64,000 bases of DNA, taken from the NCBI GenBank assembly GCA_019055375.1, contig JAHQIW010000609.1:26901-90900 (forward strand), in the 5' to 3' direction. A model generated the notes under the pieces. That model did no database searches. It was given only the letters and a program-made list of their open reading frames with translations, and was not told where the DNA came from. This stretch comes from Parelaphostrongylus tenuis (lineage: Eukaryota; Nematoda; Chromadorea; Rhabditida; Metastrongylidae). Below are positions 21,148-34,329 of this stretch, one piece after another (positions within the stretch are counted from its first letter, which is position 1; each line of letters begins with the position of its first letter). The translations under genes were made by a program, and so were the position numbers.

Positions 21148-21390
21148 CTAGCGCGTGTGGCACAGTGGTGTGCCCTGCAACACGCACGTCTTCGATGATT
21201 TGATTCCGCTCTCAAGGCTCCCTAAGGCTTATATCCCTCTTTACTCGGCGAACTGTTTGAAGACTTGAGGGTGAGGATAGCAGATGTACAATCTGTCACC
21301 TCAAACACTGCCAAGTGAGGTCGAATGCATGGTGCATTCTTCAGAAATTGGTCAACACCAAAAGCTCCATCTTTCTACACTACATCATCT
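21148..21390 (+). mobile_element. tRNA-derived SINE
   Basis: A box A-like GCGTGTGGCACAGTGGTGTGC and a degraded box B (TTTGATTCCGCTC) are followed by a body ending with GTCGAATGCATGGTGCATTC and TTGGTCAACACCAAAAGCTCC. These correspond to the 3' part of the copy at 21,762-22,052. Confidence 0.6.
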
Positions 21391-21761
21391 AAAGTACGTC
21401 TTTTGAATCAGAAATGATTGAAAACCTCATACTAGTCACTTTCACGACTTACTCGTTTAATTATGGTTGAAGCTGACCATAGATTCAGATGCCTTTGAGA
21501 GTTGATGTATCTACTGCCAAGGAGTTGATGAAGAGTAGACAAAGGGTTCCCTTCAGTGTAGTTCCACCCCTAACCTAAATCCTAAAAGACGACGTTTATC
21601 AGCTGAGGTACACGACTGTTTGAAAGCCTCTCTCGCTGCACAAAAATTTTCTCCTAGGCATTTGGTAACTATTCAAAACCCTAAATTTCTGCGATTTCAA
21701 TGATCTAATCAGTTTTAGAAACAGACTTTCTATTAGGTAAAATTATGTATCACACTCAGGA

Positions 21762-22052
21762 GCGCATGTGGCGCTGTGGTTAGAGGTGCTCTGCGTCGCA
21801 CAAGACGTCCATGGTACGATCCCGCGTTCATGGCTCACCAAACCGTCCATCCTTCGGGGTTGGTGAATTGGTACCAGACTTTTCTCAGACTTGTCTGGGA
21901 GAATCAGCAGAACTGACTCGGTCCAGCGGAAGGCCACCGCGAGTCATTGTAAAGGCCAGGTATGCATTCAATCACCTCAAACGACGTTAAAAATCGAAGA
22001 CGAATGCATGGCGTATCCCTCAGGGATTGATCAATGCCAGGAGCTTTTATCC
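21762..22052 (+). mobile_element. tRNA-derived SINE, best-preserved copy
   Basis: The head GCGCATGTGGCGCTGTGGTT AGAGG (box A) is followed by GGTACGATCCCGCG (box B at 21,813-21,826). The body holds TTGTCTGGGAGAATC, GGCCACCGCGAGTCATTGTA and ATCACCTCAAACGACG. It ends TTGATCAATGCCAGGAGC before a T-rich tract. This copy can serve as the reference for the family in this window. Internal RNA polymerase III promoter boxes imply tRNA ancestry. Confidence 0.75.
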
Positions 22053-22389
22053 TTTTTTTCATACTCAGTTTTTGTTTGCTTGGCTGAGCCTTCGATATAG
22101 CTCTTCACTAAAATTGTATCAGTCATTGGATAACACAAATTTCGAGTTTCTATGATGCATTTAGTTTTTTGAAAGGTTATCACAGAATCTTATAAAGGCG
22201 AAAAGAGGATCACATTTTACGCCCTAAAATGTGACCGCACCGCTTGGATGTCATAGGTGGTTCAGTGGTAATTATAGGTGAAGTTTATGTGTCATTGGTA
22301 TCTCATAGTTACATAAAGATTGGAATATCACGAATAAACTCTTTACAAAGAATTTTTGGTCTAAAAGGCGACTAGTTTTCTTGGAATCC

Positions 22390-22790
22390 TTTACTTTTCA
22401 GCTGTAATACCACGTCCTTGTAAAACAATGGACAAAGTTTCCACCCTTCTTTTGCAATTGTATCACCTGTCTTGCGAGATCGTAACTTGAAAGCACATCT
22501 TTCAAAACTAAACTGTAGCTCGGGTAAGTGTAGGAAGAGAGCACTTTCATCACTGCGTATAATACGGTATTTCCCCCAACATCACCCATATTTAGAGAAA
22601 ACGTATTTTTCGCTCTTTCTAGACATTTTGGTAGTTATTCATTAGCTTAAATCTTGAAGATTTGTAAGGTGTGCTTCATTTTTTGTAAGGTCTTTCTATT
22701 TCGCTTTAACGGTGAAAAGAAAAAATGTTGTTCAACACTCAAACATCTTTTCATGAGCAGAGCTTTTTCTCGAAAAGTTCAGCAATTATT
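22390..22790 (+). repeat. Dispersed repeat R2
   Basis: Recognisable strings are CGGGTAAGTGTAGGAAGAG, ACATCACCCATATTTAGAG and TAGTTATTCATTAGCTTAAA. Relatives occur at about 54,760-55,020 (same orientation) and 55,820-56,060 (opposite orientation). Non-coding. Confidence 0.6.
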
Positions 22791-22799
22791 TGACAGTAC

Positions 22800-23540
22800 A
22801 AATTTCGGCCAATTTAATAGTGTTTGTGACTTCTCAAAAATAAACTTGTTATTGTGCTGCGACCCTGCAATTAAGATCAAATTTTATCTGCGAAGGAAGA
22901 GCAAGACTAAAAATTTTGTCCATGATCGATCTCCTTTGTACAATGCAATACAATTAACTGAATACAAAATTTAGTATGATTGCCTGGTAAACCGGCGTTT
23001 TTCCCTACAGAAGACACGCATGACTGAATCAAAGGTATGTGAGCGAGTAGGAAAATCTTGTTCTATCAAAGAAATATGAGAATCTCAAAAATTTTTGTCT
23101 AAGGAAGTAAAAATTATCAATTGAACAACGAAAATCGCGCAATTCGACCTGCGCGTGTTTGTTTCTATAGCCATCTCTTAGGGGTTAATCCTAAATACGC
23201 CAAGGTTCTAACTTTGACTCGAGCTTTTCGTACTAGATTGCCTAGAAACAAAGATACGGTATCATCTACAAACGCGGCTTCACTGAACTGACTTTATCTA
23301 TTTGATAGTGATTTTGTAACTGTGAAGAAATTTAACAGCTCTTTACAACTTTTGAGTTAATTAATGCCTCGATTTTTTTTGCTAGAAGAACGTTTCGTTG
23401 CGCTTATAGTAATTGTTCTGTTACAATTACGTATTTCAATATGCCGAAGGATTAAGGTTCTCGAATTTATCACAATATCGGTAGGCATGTCAATCTTAAT
23501 GTCAGGCTTCAATCTATTAGAGGACCCAATAAAGGATAAA
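22800..23540. other. No gene recognised
   Basis: AT-rich DNA. The frame 23,364-23,576 begins with hydrophobic residues but shows no family motif. Confidence 0.5.
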
Positions 23541-23549
23541 CTTGGGATG

Positions 23550-23810
23550 AAGCTGTCAGCGTTGATGAATCTCTGAAAGATTTGCCATGCACTTGAGTTC
23601 GACATGCCTCACTAGAGGTGATTAAATGAGTATTCGGCTCTTACAATGACTCGCGGTGGCCTACCGATATACAAGTGAGTTCTACTGACCTTTCAGAGAA
23701 GTTTAATACCAAATCACTAGCTCGGAGGAAAAGAAGACTAGATCACCCTTGAGCGTGAAGTGGAAGCCATCGATCACGTGTGTGTCGATATCTAATCGCT
23801 ATAATACAAC
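23550..23810 (-). mobile_element. tRNA-derived SINE, minus strand, decayed
   Basis: The minus strand includes TCGGTAGGCCACCGCGAGTC and the CATTTAATCACCTCTAG equivalent of the family's body. The head near 23,800 keeps only traces of box A. Confidence 0.55.
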
Positions 23811-24229
23811 GCCCTTAGAACATACTATAATAGCACTGATTGATTGCATAACCTCGTTCAGTTACGAAAGAAATATGAACGAAAAGCAGTGAATCTGATG
23901 ATTATCAAGTAATCGACGACTCCTAGATATCAACTCAAACGTAAAAGTTTTCTTTTCTCATTACAAAAGGAAAAAACATTTCGTAATTTAGTTTCTTCTC
24001 CATTCATGCTTAAAATCTTGTCTGAGGAACAGCTCCGCAATATGTCGATCACTCCACCAGTCTAAGATCTTGCACCGACGGAAGTCCTGTTTACGTGGTT
24101 GGTGAAATAAGTTTTGCAAATCTTTATGATACGAAAGTACTCTAGTTCTGTAGCAATTATAGACGCCCTGGTAAGCCAAGTGTCATCAATTTTCAATCTT
24201 CGAACTTTCTAAAATTTCATCCTATACAT

Positions 24230-24640
24230 TTTTGTCTGCAAAGAAAATCGGCTTTTCGGTATTTTAATCAAGCAATGCTGGCTCATGAAAGCTCGAGTCC
24301 GAACGAAATGAATACAGGATTGCCTAGTTTTCCATCGTCAGTCGCTCATTGGCGGATATATAGATGACAACGTTGATTTTTCATGATAAGAAAATGCGTG
24401 AAGATTTTCAGAGAGAAAGAAAACTCTCCCACTGCAAGGGCTACCTTCTAGAAATTAGCCTTGTCAGATTCCATCATTCTGTTTATACAATATTATCGAA
24501 AGCAATTCTTGTAAAGGTGAAATTTTTACCTGAGATTGCCGGTTCTGTCAAGGTAGCTCATATTCAACCATTTCGAATAGAGGAATAAAACAGAATAATA
24601 TGAGAGATGATATAGCTATATGATGCATTTTAAAAGAAAC
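24230..24640 (+). repeat. Diverged copy of the arm segment 5,830-6,187
   Basis: Shared order of strings with the left arm: TCAAGCAATGCTGGCTCATG, then TCAGTCGCTCATTGGCGGAT and ATGATAAGAAAA, later ATTCAACC-TT-CG-ATAGAG. Homology stops near arm position 6,187, just before the RTE fragment starts. This copy therefore represents the segment without the LINE insertion. Confidence 0.7.
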
Positions 24641-24649
24641 TCTGGTAAG

Positions 24650-27430
24650 TTGCTTATCAGAAAAGAAAAGTGCGTGAAGTGAATGATTAGAAGGCCAGAA
24701 ATCAGTTTGATTATGGCAACATGTAAAATCTCTGTGATGAAACTCGAACGAACAAGTTTGTACCAAAACAATGAGCAAAATTCAGAGTCAATTCTAGATA
24801 GCACCACTACTTCCAGAAAACGTAAGCAAAGTCAACTTCTTCGACTTTATTTGTCAAATGCTAGGACTTCCTTTAATTTCCGAACTCTGCAACTAATTTT
24901 TATCAAAACGTATTTCACGTTCAGATCTCAATTTTATGACTATACACAAAGGTAGACGTATTATCACAACACCCAACATAATACATCTAATCTAACACTT
25001 TTCTTCAGCTTTTTGCAAAGCATGTGGCGAAAACTACATGGGTGAAACGGGTAATCCACTTTCTGCTAGCATATAAACCTCCCAGAAGGTAAGGATAGCT
25101 CTAAATCAAGTGTCCCGCTAGACACACATAGTACAGGTGCATAACGGAGTAACTTTCGAAGTAGAAGTCGCCGTCCATGCACAATTTTGAAAGCATGGAT
25201 TATTTTTTGATTTTGAGGGGCAAATAAAACTGACTTCATTTAGTGCAGAGGAAGTGTTCGTAGAGATTTTGGTAACCACACGAAAGCTGACACTTTAAGC
25301 TAACGCCAAATCTCGCCGATTTTTGGAAAAGACTTTTTATGGCGATCCTACTAGAGGAGGTTTTTGCGTGAAAGACGCGCATATTTCTCACCGGGCAGAG
25401 CTCTTCCTTTGGACGATTAGTAATCTTTCGACAGCATGCTCGTTTCTGATACCAGCGACTGCTTGTATCCTAAAAATACCGTTTCTCCGAAACGCTGCAG
25501 CTAAGATAAGCTGGGTTGCCATGTGCGAAAAGGTGGACGTTGGCCAATTGCGACCGGCTGGCGGAGGCGTCCACGTGAATAACTGCTGACGTGATGATCG
25601 ATTGATTACCTAACATGAAAGTGCGTGAAGTGTCTGAAGTGAATAGGAGATCTCTAAAATCATAATCATTCGTTTAATCTGAAGCCTAATGCCAATGCTT
25701 TTTCGATCCTATGAACGTAGAGAAATATTTCGTTAGTAAAGTATTAAGTCAGCAGTCACGTGACCGCCACACCCACCGCGACGTTAATGGCCCCCGACCG
25801 TCTTTTCTCACACATTGAATTCAACTTGTTTTACCTGCTGCGCTGTAGAGAAGCGGTCTTTTAGTATATAAACACAGCATTGGCGTCAGGAAGCATTATG
25901 CCCTCTTATGATTATTAAAAGTGCGAAGAAAGCTCTTTTTTGGCGAAAAGTTTGCGCTAGTTTTGTGTGGAGAACACAGTGTTACGGAAGGGTCTTTTGA
26001 ACCGGCGGAGTGGAGCGGTAGCCTAGAAAAAATATCAGTTTTAGAATGGTTAGCAGCACTCCGATGAAAAATTCCTCTGCAGCGAAAGAGATCAGTTCTT
26101 CATTTGTTCCTTATAATCAGGAAGAATACGTTTTTGATATACACTAACAATCTGTATGATCCGCGAGGAGAAATGCATCATGATCAGACGTAATATAAAA
26201 CTGTATAGAAGACAATATTTTATGCGGTAGGTACATTACGAGCCCATGTGATCTATACTCGGTGATTTCCACTTGAACAACTCAGTGGAGCATTTGTGAT
26301 AGTCGTTGAGCATCTTGAAGGTCAATTTTTGTGCTTGGTGCGATGGAAATCTAGATTTGGTGGCTTTCTCTAATGAAGTGACGGAGGAGACTGAGTGACT
26401 AGGTTATGTGCAACCTGAGCTTTCTAGGTCCTAAACAGCTTGAAATCGTCTAAACTTCAGCTGCTTGAATATTCCATACAAAATCATCGTGTTTAGCTCC
26501 ATAGAAAAACAAGGCAGTATCGATCAACCATTCTCAGACTTAGAATACATTTATGCATAGCTGGTAAGAGTGACAGAATGTATGTAAGTGATATTGAAAC
26601 TCAAAAAAAAACATTCAAACATTCAGACGACGAAAAGGCTACACTCAACACTAGCATAAGAAATAAATCAAAAATCAGGTCTGAACCAAAAATGGCACTT
26701 CCGTTGTCTGTCATAAAGCTATCGTACTTAACCTCTGAAGTCATTTCTCTTCTCTCATCCTTTATGACTGTTTCTGATGAAATTACGATGTCTAAATTGA
26801 AGAATATAGCATGCACACCTTTGGACTTACTCGTTCTTCAAGAAAATTGTATAATTTTCTGTGGTGTCTGTTCCAAGTAGAGGGATATGCTTGATCAAAA
26901 CTCAATCAGGCAACACAGTACTTAACCCATTGACAACCGATGACACATAATCAGCAAGGCTCTCGCGATAACAGGAGGGTTATAACAGTTTGCAGCACTA
27001 CCATCTGTTGTTAAGTGCACAAATTTGACTCAGCCTTTTATCATTTTTCGTTATTATTCACTAATTTTTGCTGTCATAGTAGTACGAATAAAGACATGCA
27101 GATTCTTTATCTCTTTGAAGTGCGCTGAAAATGCTATTCATTTCTATGTTTTTATATACAAAATATTTTACCGTTTATTTCGAGTATTTTTATTATGACC
27201 GTGCTCGAATATCGATGTATCTCATAAATATTATTTGAGTCGACATGTCATGTGGTTTGTTATGGGTTCTTGCACAGCCCGATACACGTGGTTCGCCTTG
27301 GCAGCCTCGTTTAATATGATAATTTACATACTTAAAAGATGACGTTTTGTGCGCGTAAAACTCCATTTGCGGAAGATTGACTTCTCACGTTTTTTTTTTC
27401 TAAGGAAAACCACTGCCGCCTGACGATGCG
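24650..27430. other. No gene recognised; one TATA-like site
   Basis: Short open frames at 24,683-24,955, 25,323-25,589 and 26,578-26,880 lack recognisable motifs. A TATATAAA at 25,865-25,872 follows a GC-richer stretch (about 25,755-25,860) and could be a core promoter, but no gene is identified downstream. Nothing else is supported. Confidence 0.4.
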
Positions 27431-27439
27431 CAAGACTTC

Positions 27440-27985
27440 TCTGCATCGCATAATGACCGGAGACAATGAGTCCATTTATTTTGACAACCCAAAGCGGAAG
27501 CGATCATGGATCGACCCCAGACACCCAGAAATTTCGAGTACGAAACGGATCGTTTCACGAAAAGAAGGTTTAATAAGAATTTGGTGAGATTATAAAGGAG
27601 TCTTCTACTCCGAGCTCTTTGAATCTGGTAAGACGGTTGAAACGGCACTTTAACTACAACTATTAAACAAATCAGACCATGAATTGCAAATAAAACGACC
27701 AGAATGAGCCGTAAAACAAATAGTGATTTTGCCACATGATAAAGCTACACGTCATGCTGCAAAACTGATCGAAAACGTCGTAAAACAGCTAAGGTGGGAG
27801 GTTTTACGCTACCCGCTTTACTCTCCCGACATTGCAGTCTGGTTACCACTTGAAATTGCCAAATTCAAATTACAAGTTCGCAAAAAAAAACTTACCAAAT
27901 CATGCCAATTGCTCACCGAATTTTTTTCGATAGCATTCACAGATAACGCAGAGATTGGAAAAATGTTACTGTTAACACGCTGACA
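27440..27985 (+). pseudogene. mariner transposase catalytic-domain fragment
   Basis: Consecutive plus-strand frames read TGDNESIYFDNPKRKRSWID (first catalytic Asp in GD), then IWWDYKGVFYSELFESGKTV. They continue VILPHDKATRHAAKLIENVV (second catalytic Asp in HD) and WEVLRYPLYSPDIA. The order and spacing match the DD34D catalytic core of mariner transposases. After SPDIA the PSDYHLF motif with the third Asp is lost (VWLPLEIAKF). Stops interrupt the middle. The HTH half is absent. This is an old dead copy. Confidence 0.85.
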
Positions 27986-27989
27986 ACGG

Positions 27990-29125
27990 CGTTGAAATCC
28001 TAAGCGGCGAGAGCGGCGACTACAATGAAGTTATGGCAGTTTTTCAATGAGATGTGAATTTTTATAGTCACTAAGGAAAGATTTTGTCGCCAGCAAATAT
28101 CAAAATATGATATAAGAGACATCGATTAAACTAGTTAAGCTATCTGTAGCAGGAACAATGGCGATATTTTCTCGTAAAACTTAAAGTCTTGGAGGAAAAG
28201 ACAGATACTCACTAAAACGAACTCTGCTTGCAAAACGTTAACTTTTTCGTTAGCTGAAAGTGAATCAAAACTCATTCTACAAAACAAACTTATTGGGAGA
28301 ATAGGCATTTTTCAAGCTATCGAATGACTACAAAAACGAAATATAAAGAAAGAATTCATATAACAGCTGGAAATATTTTTCTTTCACAACAATGTTCCCG
28401 TTGAAACATTGATGATTTTTCGACACAAAGACATTCCCAACTATAAGACTTTTCATAAAAATCTCTTCTGCTATATGCCATCTTAATTCACGATTTTGTC
28501 CCCTCGCACCTCAGTTACCAAAGAAATTCCCCTATTTCCATTGCAAGGGAGTGATAATAAAGAGTTCTGCCGCACCGCCGCACACGCGGCTTGCGGTCTG
28601 AACAAACGAAAACCTCAGATCGTCGTCAACGTGTTAATGATGAAAATCTTATATGTATAAACTTCAGCACAAGTTTTTTTTTTGTTGTTTGATTGAATAT
28701 TCAATCCGTGAAGAATAAAGGAGTGATATATGTGCACCTAATAACTTTGACATAATTTAGTAAATCAGTGCTTCTTCTGATGAGCAGAAGCGAGATTGTG
28801 ATAGTAGGACATATCCAATGCCGTTCAATACAGAATGCAAGTCGACATAGCGGAATAATATTAGGCGTTCAGGCGTATCGTCTTCTTCAGGATTATGAGG
28901 ACCAAATTGACTGGTATTCTGCTCGACCACGTACTTTAGCTATCTAGCAGAAAATTTAATGAACAATTTTAGCTGGTAAAGCAAAATTTCCTCTTCAAAC
29001 ACCGTTCCTACATAAGGTAGGAATGTTCCTGACTCAATTCAGAGAAGTAAAAAAGAATTTTTCTGACCTGAGGCAGGATGTACCTACCTTATGCAGTATC
29101 CTGCTCGGCATATCTCCACCAAATA
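27990..29125. other. No gene recognised
   Basis: AT-rich DNA. A small imperfect inverted repeat joins CTACATAAGGTAGG near 29,009 to CCTACCTTATGCAG near 29,084. Nothing else is supported. Confidence 0.45.
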
Positions 29126-29127
29126 GA

Positions 29128-30883
29128 TCACCTGTATCACCTGTCGTCCCGTTGATCGTCGAGTTACTCAAGCAGACACCAACAACACTTCCATTTTTTC
29201 CTATTGCGTGCAAGCGTAGCCCAGTGGATCCTTCTCGCTCTAGGGATTCGATGAGCATCATTTCTTCCTTCTGGTCTTTTCGTAAAGCTATCGGACCATT
29301 AAGTCGGTGGTTCTTCCTGTAAAGCGCTTAATATTCCGAGGAATCCAGTGGGTAACTGCTCTCGTCCATCGGCTGTCGTTGAAGAGCATCGCGTATTAGG
29401 CCCACCTTACTTTCGGCATCCTGGCACGTAGAACAACGTCTTTGATCTCCAATCGTTGGCGTAGATCGGAACTTCGGATCCTTTCCTCATTTGCAAGATA
29501 CGTGATACTTCTCGCATCGGCCCTTCGACTGCGCATTCAATAACGCCAAGTGATTTTTCAGCTTGCTTACGCAGCGGCCGGGCTTCTGCTGCATACGTCA
29601 GGGAACGGATGATTGTCGATTCGAAAAGGTGGGCACGGATTCAGATGTTCTATGTCCTCTTCACTATAGCCTCAATGTTCTTAAACGTTCTCCAAGCCGC
29701 TCGTCTCCTCCTGCTCAACTTTGGAGCTAAATCGTTCATCATATTGATTTCAAGACCTAAATAGACGTAACTATAGCATTCAGAGATGTTCGTTTCGTTT
29801 TGCTTGAATAAGCGCTTTTGCTTGAATAAGACATCAAAGCCCATCCGTTCGTCACGAAAATCGCCTTCTAGATTTAGTTGAAGGCCAATCTTTCTGCAGG
29901 CGTTGTCGAAATCGGTCAATATCCGTTCTGCTTGGTCGATGCTTGATGTTATGAGGACGATATCATCAGCGAAGCGAAGATGGTTTGATTGCCGACCGTC
30001 AATTTTCACTCCCATATCGTCCCACTTTGATGCACGCATGACATTTTGGAGGGTGGGAGTGAATAATTTTGGCGGAATCGTATCCTCTTTTCGAACCCTT
30101 CTTACGTCAATGGTAATATTGTCGTAGATTGGCGATATTTTGATCGTTACATCTCTATAAAACTCACGAAAGATCGTCATGTACAGAGTAGGACGCGCTG
30201 GTTATCCAGTACCTCTATAACCTCTTCTGTTCCCACTAAATGAGAGGCTTTCTTCAAATCGATGAAATTGAGACAGAGCGGTATTTTGTACTCTCGTTAA
30301 ACCTCAATAAGCTTGTGATCGTGTGGATGTGGTGTATGATACTAAATCCTTTTCGGAACCATGCTTGTTCGCATGGCTGTCCTTCTTCCAATTCTCTATC
30401 AATCCTGTCAAGAATGACTCGAGCGAATAGTTTATAGACAACGGGCAGCAAGCAGATGGGAGGGGGGAGGGGGAGGAGATAATTGCGTATGTCGTGAAGG
30501 CCTCCCTTTTTGAATAATAACAATGTCTTGCTGGTCTTTCCTTAAATGGGAACCTCATTCCAACAAGTTGCTAGTAAAGAACCAAGCCAAGGTGTCGATA
30601 AGAACTGCCGGGAGGTTTTTCGGGTGCTCTGGTCTAATCCTATTTGGACCGGGTGTTCTTTTGTTCTTGGCGAACGATATAGTATGTCGGATTTTGGAAG
30701 GAAGGACCGATGGAACGACAGATTCATTCTCTTTCAATTTATATGACCGTGAAAGGACATGGCTAGCGAAGAGATCCGAGTAGTACCGGCGGATGGTTTT
30801 CTCCATTGCCCTTTTGGAAGCTGTGAGTGTCCCGTCAGGCATCAGAGTGCAATCACCTTCGTTTCGTAGTTGGTGAAGCACCA
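29128..30883 (-). mobile_element. 5'-truncated RTE-type LINE fragment (right side)
   Basis: This is the counterpart of 6,203-8,508 but without the SINE interruption. On the minus strand it starts at the same truncation point (about 30,883), carries PDGTLTASKRAMEKTIRRYY and ICLLPVVYKLFARVILDRI, then, in the frame 29,650-30,180, HLRFADDIVLITSSIDQAER and a C-terminal part with RRRAAWRTFKNIEAIVKRT. It ends near TCACCTGTATCACCTG (29,128-29,143), which also marks the 3' end of the fuller copy at 51.6 kb. Frameshifts separate the pieces. The part from about 29,920 outwards belongs to the giant inverted repeat; the inner part is only element-level similar to the left side. Confidence 0.88.
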
Positions 30884-31835
30884 TGGGCTTTATATAGTGT
30901 TTTTCAGATTATATCATAACGCTAGCTCTGTTTCTAAATTATGCTGCTGTACTTCTCTATGCGGAACGGTTGAATGGGAGTTTTGCTACATTGACCATAG
31001 CGGAATTCAGGCAAAAACTCATCTGTGCATGAATTGCTTTCTAGAACATTGTACAATTAAAGTAATGAGACCTTGTTTCTTTCAAAATTTTGAAACGTTT
31101 TCTTATCATGGAAAATCAAGCTCGTCATCTACACATCCGCCAGTGAACGACTGACAATCAAAAACTAAGTAAGCCTATATTTATTTCTTTCGAACACGAG
31201 CTTTCATGAGCCAGCATTGCTTGATCGAAAGAAAGAAAAGCCAATTTTCTTTGTTCACAAGTATGAATAGCTTTTTTGCGACATAGGTGCACTCCTTTGC
31301 GGATAGTAGGATGCCGAACCTGCCAGATGAACCAATTAAGAAAATGAATCACCTATGAGGCCCTCACCAACTGACATCCATGTATAGATTTTACCGCAGT
31401 GATTTTACAGACCTTTAGAGTTGGTGCAGTAGTAAGTGTACCAGTGAAAATGATTACTCTGCACTAATTTTATTGTACACAATATCCATCATCATGATTT
31501 ACTGCGTTAACCGCAGCACTTTTTGCATTGGATTTCTTCCTCTCGTTCATTTTCCAGCGAGGTTTTTGAATAGTCCATGTGTTGCTTCGGCTGCTACATG
31601 AGTGTTTCGTCTCCCTTGTGAATGCCGTAGAATGCTGCTCGAGGCGACTCCAATTACAATCTCGGAGGTGGTCAAGCCCGGGATTTCCCAAGGTGCTTTC
31701 CTAATTTTCCAAAATCTTCACATTACATACTGTTATGGTCTGTCCCAGTGTTTGTGATTCGCTTTGTAGCTTATCTCTATTTTACATTAGCATTAGTGCA
31801 CTTATTTTAGTCAATTTTCAAATTTAGGGGTCCGC

Positions 31836-32260
31836 TTGCGCCGAAGAAGATGCAGGAGTGGTATGAAAAAGGTTATTGTGAAAGGAATCTTGAAATTTTT
31901 GTTCACCATGATCATATCAATCATCGACGGACTCTGCGTGAGTGGTAGAATAAATAAATCTAAACTCGTCAGAGGTATAATCTATAGTTTGCTGTTATGT
32001 CGAATAACACGCTGTTCTCAAGTATTCTCTGATAAAATTACTTCTAACGATATTGAAGAACTGCAATGAGAAAGTTTTCAGCATTTTTGCAAGCTCATGA
32101 GTTTCTCTTTGCTCTCAGAATCACTGTACTTACTCTGGTGTTATCTTTTTTCTTTATGCAAATTATCAGTAAACTATCCGTGAGTATCACAATAATATAC
32201 AGCGGTTTTGTTAGACATCACAAAATCGGTGAGTCGTACGGTCAAACTTTGCGTCTGTAA
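31836..32260 (+). other. Mirror copy of the two hydrophobic open frames
   Basis: Exact inverted counterpart of 4,825-5,249, with the same ATGA overlap between the 77- and 64-codon frames. It gives no extra evidence of function. Confidence 0.2.
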
Positions 32261-32513
32261 ATGATTGTTTTAGTCATTTTGTTGTTTTTCCTTCAATTCG
32301 GTGAAGTTCACTCTAGATTTTCTGCTCAGCAATCGTTGTTCTATAATATTTTCGTGTGGAAAAGATACTTTTTTATATTTCGTGATTTTCCTTATCATAG
32401 AATGGTTTCGTGACGGAAATGGAATTGAGACTTCATTAATATTAGTTCCCCTACTAAGTCTCCAAACTTGATTAAGAATTTCGAAAATTTATTTCACCAA
32501 GTAATTGAAGGTA

Positions 32514-32789
32514 TCAAATAATATTAATTAAGTATTCTTTGTCTGCCTGGGTGCAATTCTGCCAGCGCTTCGACAATAAATCAATTCCGCGCTCAAACTC
32601 ATTGTTCTTCGATCCAAACCATCCAGTCAATTCTCGACGTAAATGATTGATGTCCCAAAACTTCTTGTCCAACCAGTCCTCCAATGATCTAAAGAGATGG
32701 ATATCGGACGGAGACTGAAATGGCGAATACGGCGGATAACCAAGCGCTTCCAGCCCAAATCGGTCAACTTCTCCCTTGTCCGATCTCAT
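32514..32789 (-). pseudogene. mariner transposase C-terminal fragment (right arm)
   Basis: Translates identically to 4,296-4,571, including SPSDIHLFRSL with the third catalytic Asp. Confidence 0.85.
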
Positions 32790-34329
32790 TTGCTGAACTA
32801 GACTTTTTTATGGGAGTGTTAGTAATCATTCGAAAGCTCAGATCTCTGGCTAGAGCAGTACATAGCCAATTTTTCGAAACTAACAAAAATAGCCCTATGA
32901 CGCCGTAAATTCCGAAACAAAATTATGCTTCACACGTGGACACGCTCTTTGTCTTATCTCGCTTATATTTCGCTGGACAAACTTCATTCTCAGAGTGGTA
33001 GTACTACTTCAATAGCACAAGTCTCAAAAAACTCAAAAATGCGTTTTTTTAAGAAAAGCTCGTTTGGTAGCCTGTGGAAAAAAAAGATTGTGCTACACTA
33101 TGATGAACAGAGCTCTTTCTTCAGACTATTTATTAGTAATCATGCGATAGCATAGGATTCAGTGATTCCATTGTTGTGCTCGTTTTCTAAGAAAAAACGT
33201 TATATGTTGATGTAGCAGGAAAGATATGATTGGGCTTCACATATTCGGCCAGCTTGGTTGCGGGACAACGCACGGACAGGGGAGCGGGCCGATCGATCGA
33301 TGTGGGTCAGATATGTTCGGGGTATCTTGCTTCAATTGAGGAATTTCTTCTCCGCTTTGGAAGAAAGTCTAGGTGAAATGATTAATTCAGATGTTGCAAA
33401 ACTTCCTCTACACATTCATATGGTTTTTGTGCCTCTAGCGAATTACACGCGTAAAAAAATGAAAGCGCGCGGAGGAAGCGAAACGCATTTTTATCTTGAG
33501 TGTTACCGCGTTATAGAAAAGATGTTTTGAAAAACGGATAAGTACGGCTCTAGCCAGAAATTTAAGCTTTTAAATAATTACTAACACTCCTTCGAATGAT
33601 AGTGGGATCGAATATTCATTTATCGGCGTCTAATATATTGACCAAAAAAAAATTTCTAAGGGCTATTTTTGGTTGAAATAAGCCAAAACAATTACAAAAC
33701 AAAGACCTGTTCGTCAAATTCACACTGCTCATTGCAATACGACGCCATTTCATGAATAATTCCGAGGCACTTGTACTATAAGTGTACTTTAGGAGTTGAA
33801 ACTTCTACAGAGCTATGAAGGAGACTTTGTACTACTGTCCTTTAGGAAGTAACGCTATATATCCACTTATACTTGATTGTGAACCTTATTTTTGCCTACA
33901 TTTTAGAAGCAACGTCGACGCTTCCTCTGAAACCCCGAGTTTTGAAGGAAAAACCTTATGCCTACGGGCAAAAGTCATAGTTCGAACTGTTATTTAACAT
34001 TCCTAAGCTATTTCATTTGTATTTAGTCATATTACATAATTATACATAATTACATAATTATTTTTTGATATTTTATCTTGACAACAGATCACGTTTGTCC
34101 ATTGCCACAAGTGTTAGATCTTCTTTAAGTTTTGATACCAGAGCAATAAGCGCCTAATTTCTTAACCAGAAATAATTAAATTTGTTTAACATCAAAACTC
34201 AAAGTATGCTCCATAATTCCAAATACATTTGTGCCATCTTTCAAATAGCAATTAAATACCCCTTTGTGCAGAATTTTCTGAGCTTTCTTTAGGTGCTAAA
34301 TTTGTCCATGCTTACTGCGTCATGGCCGT

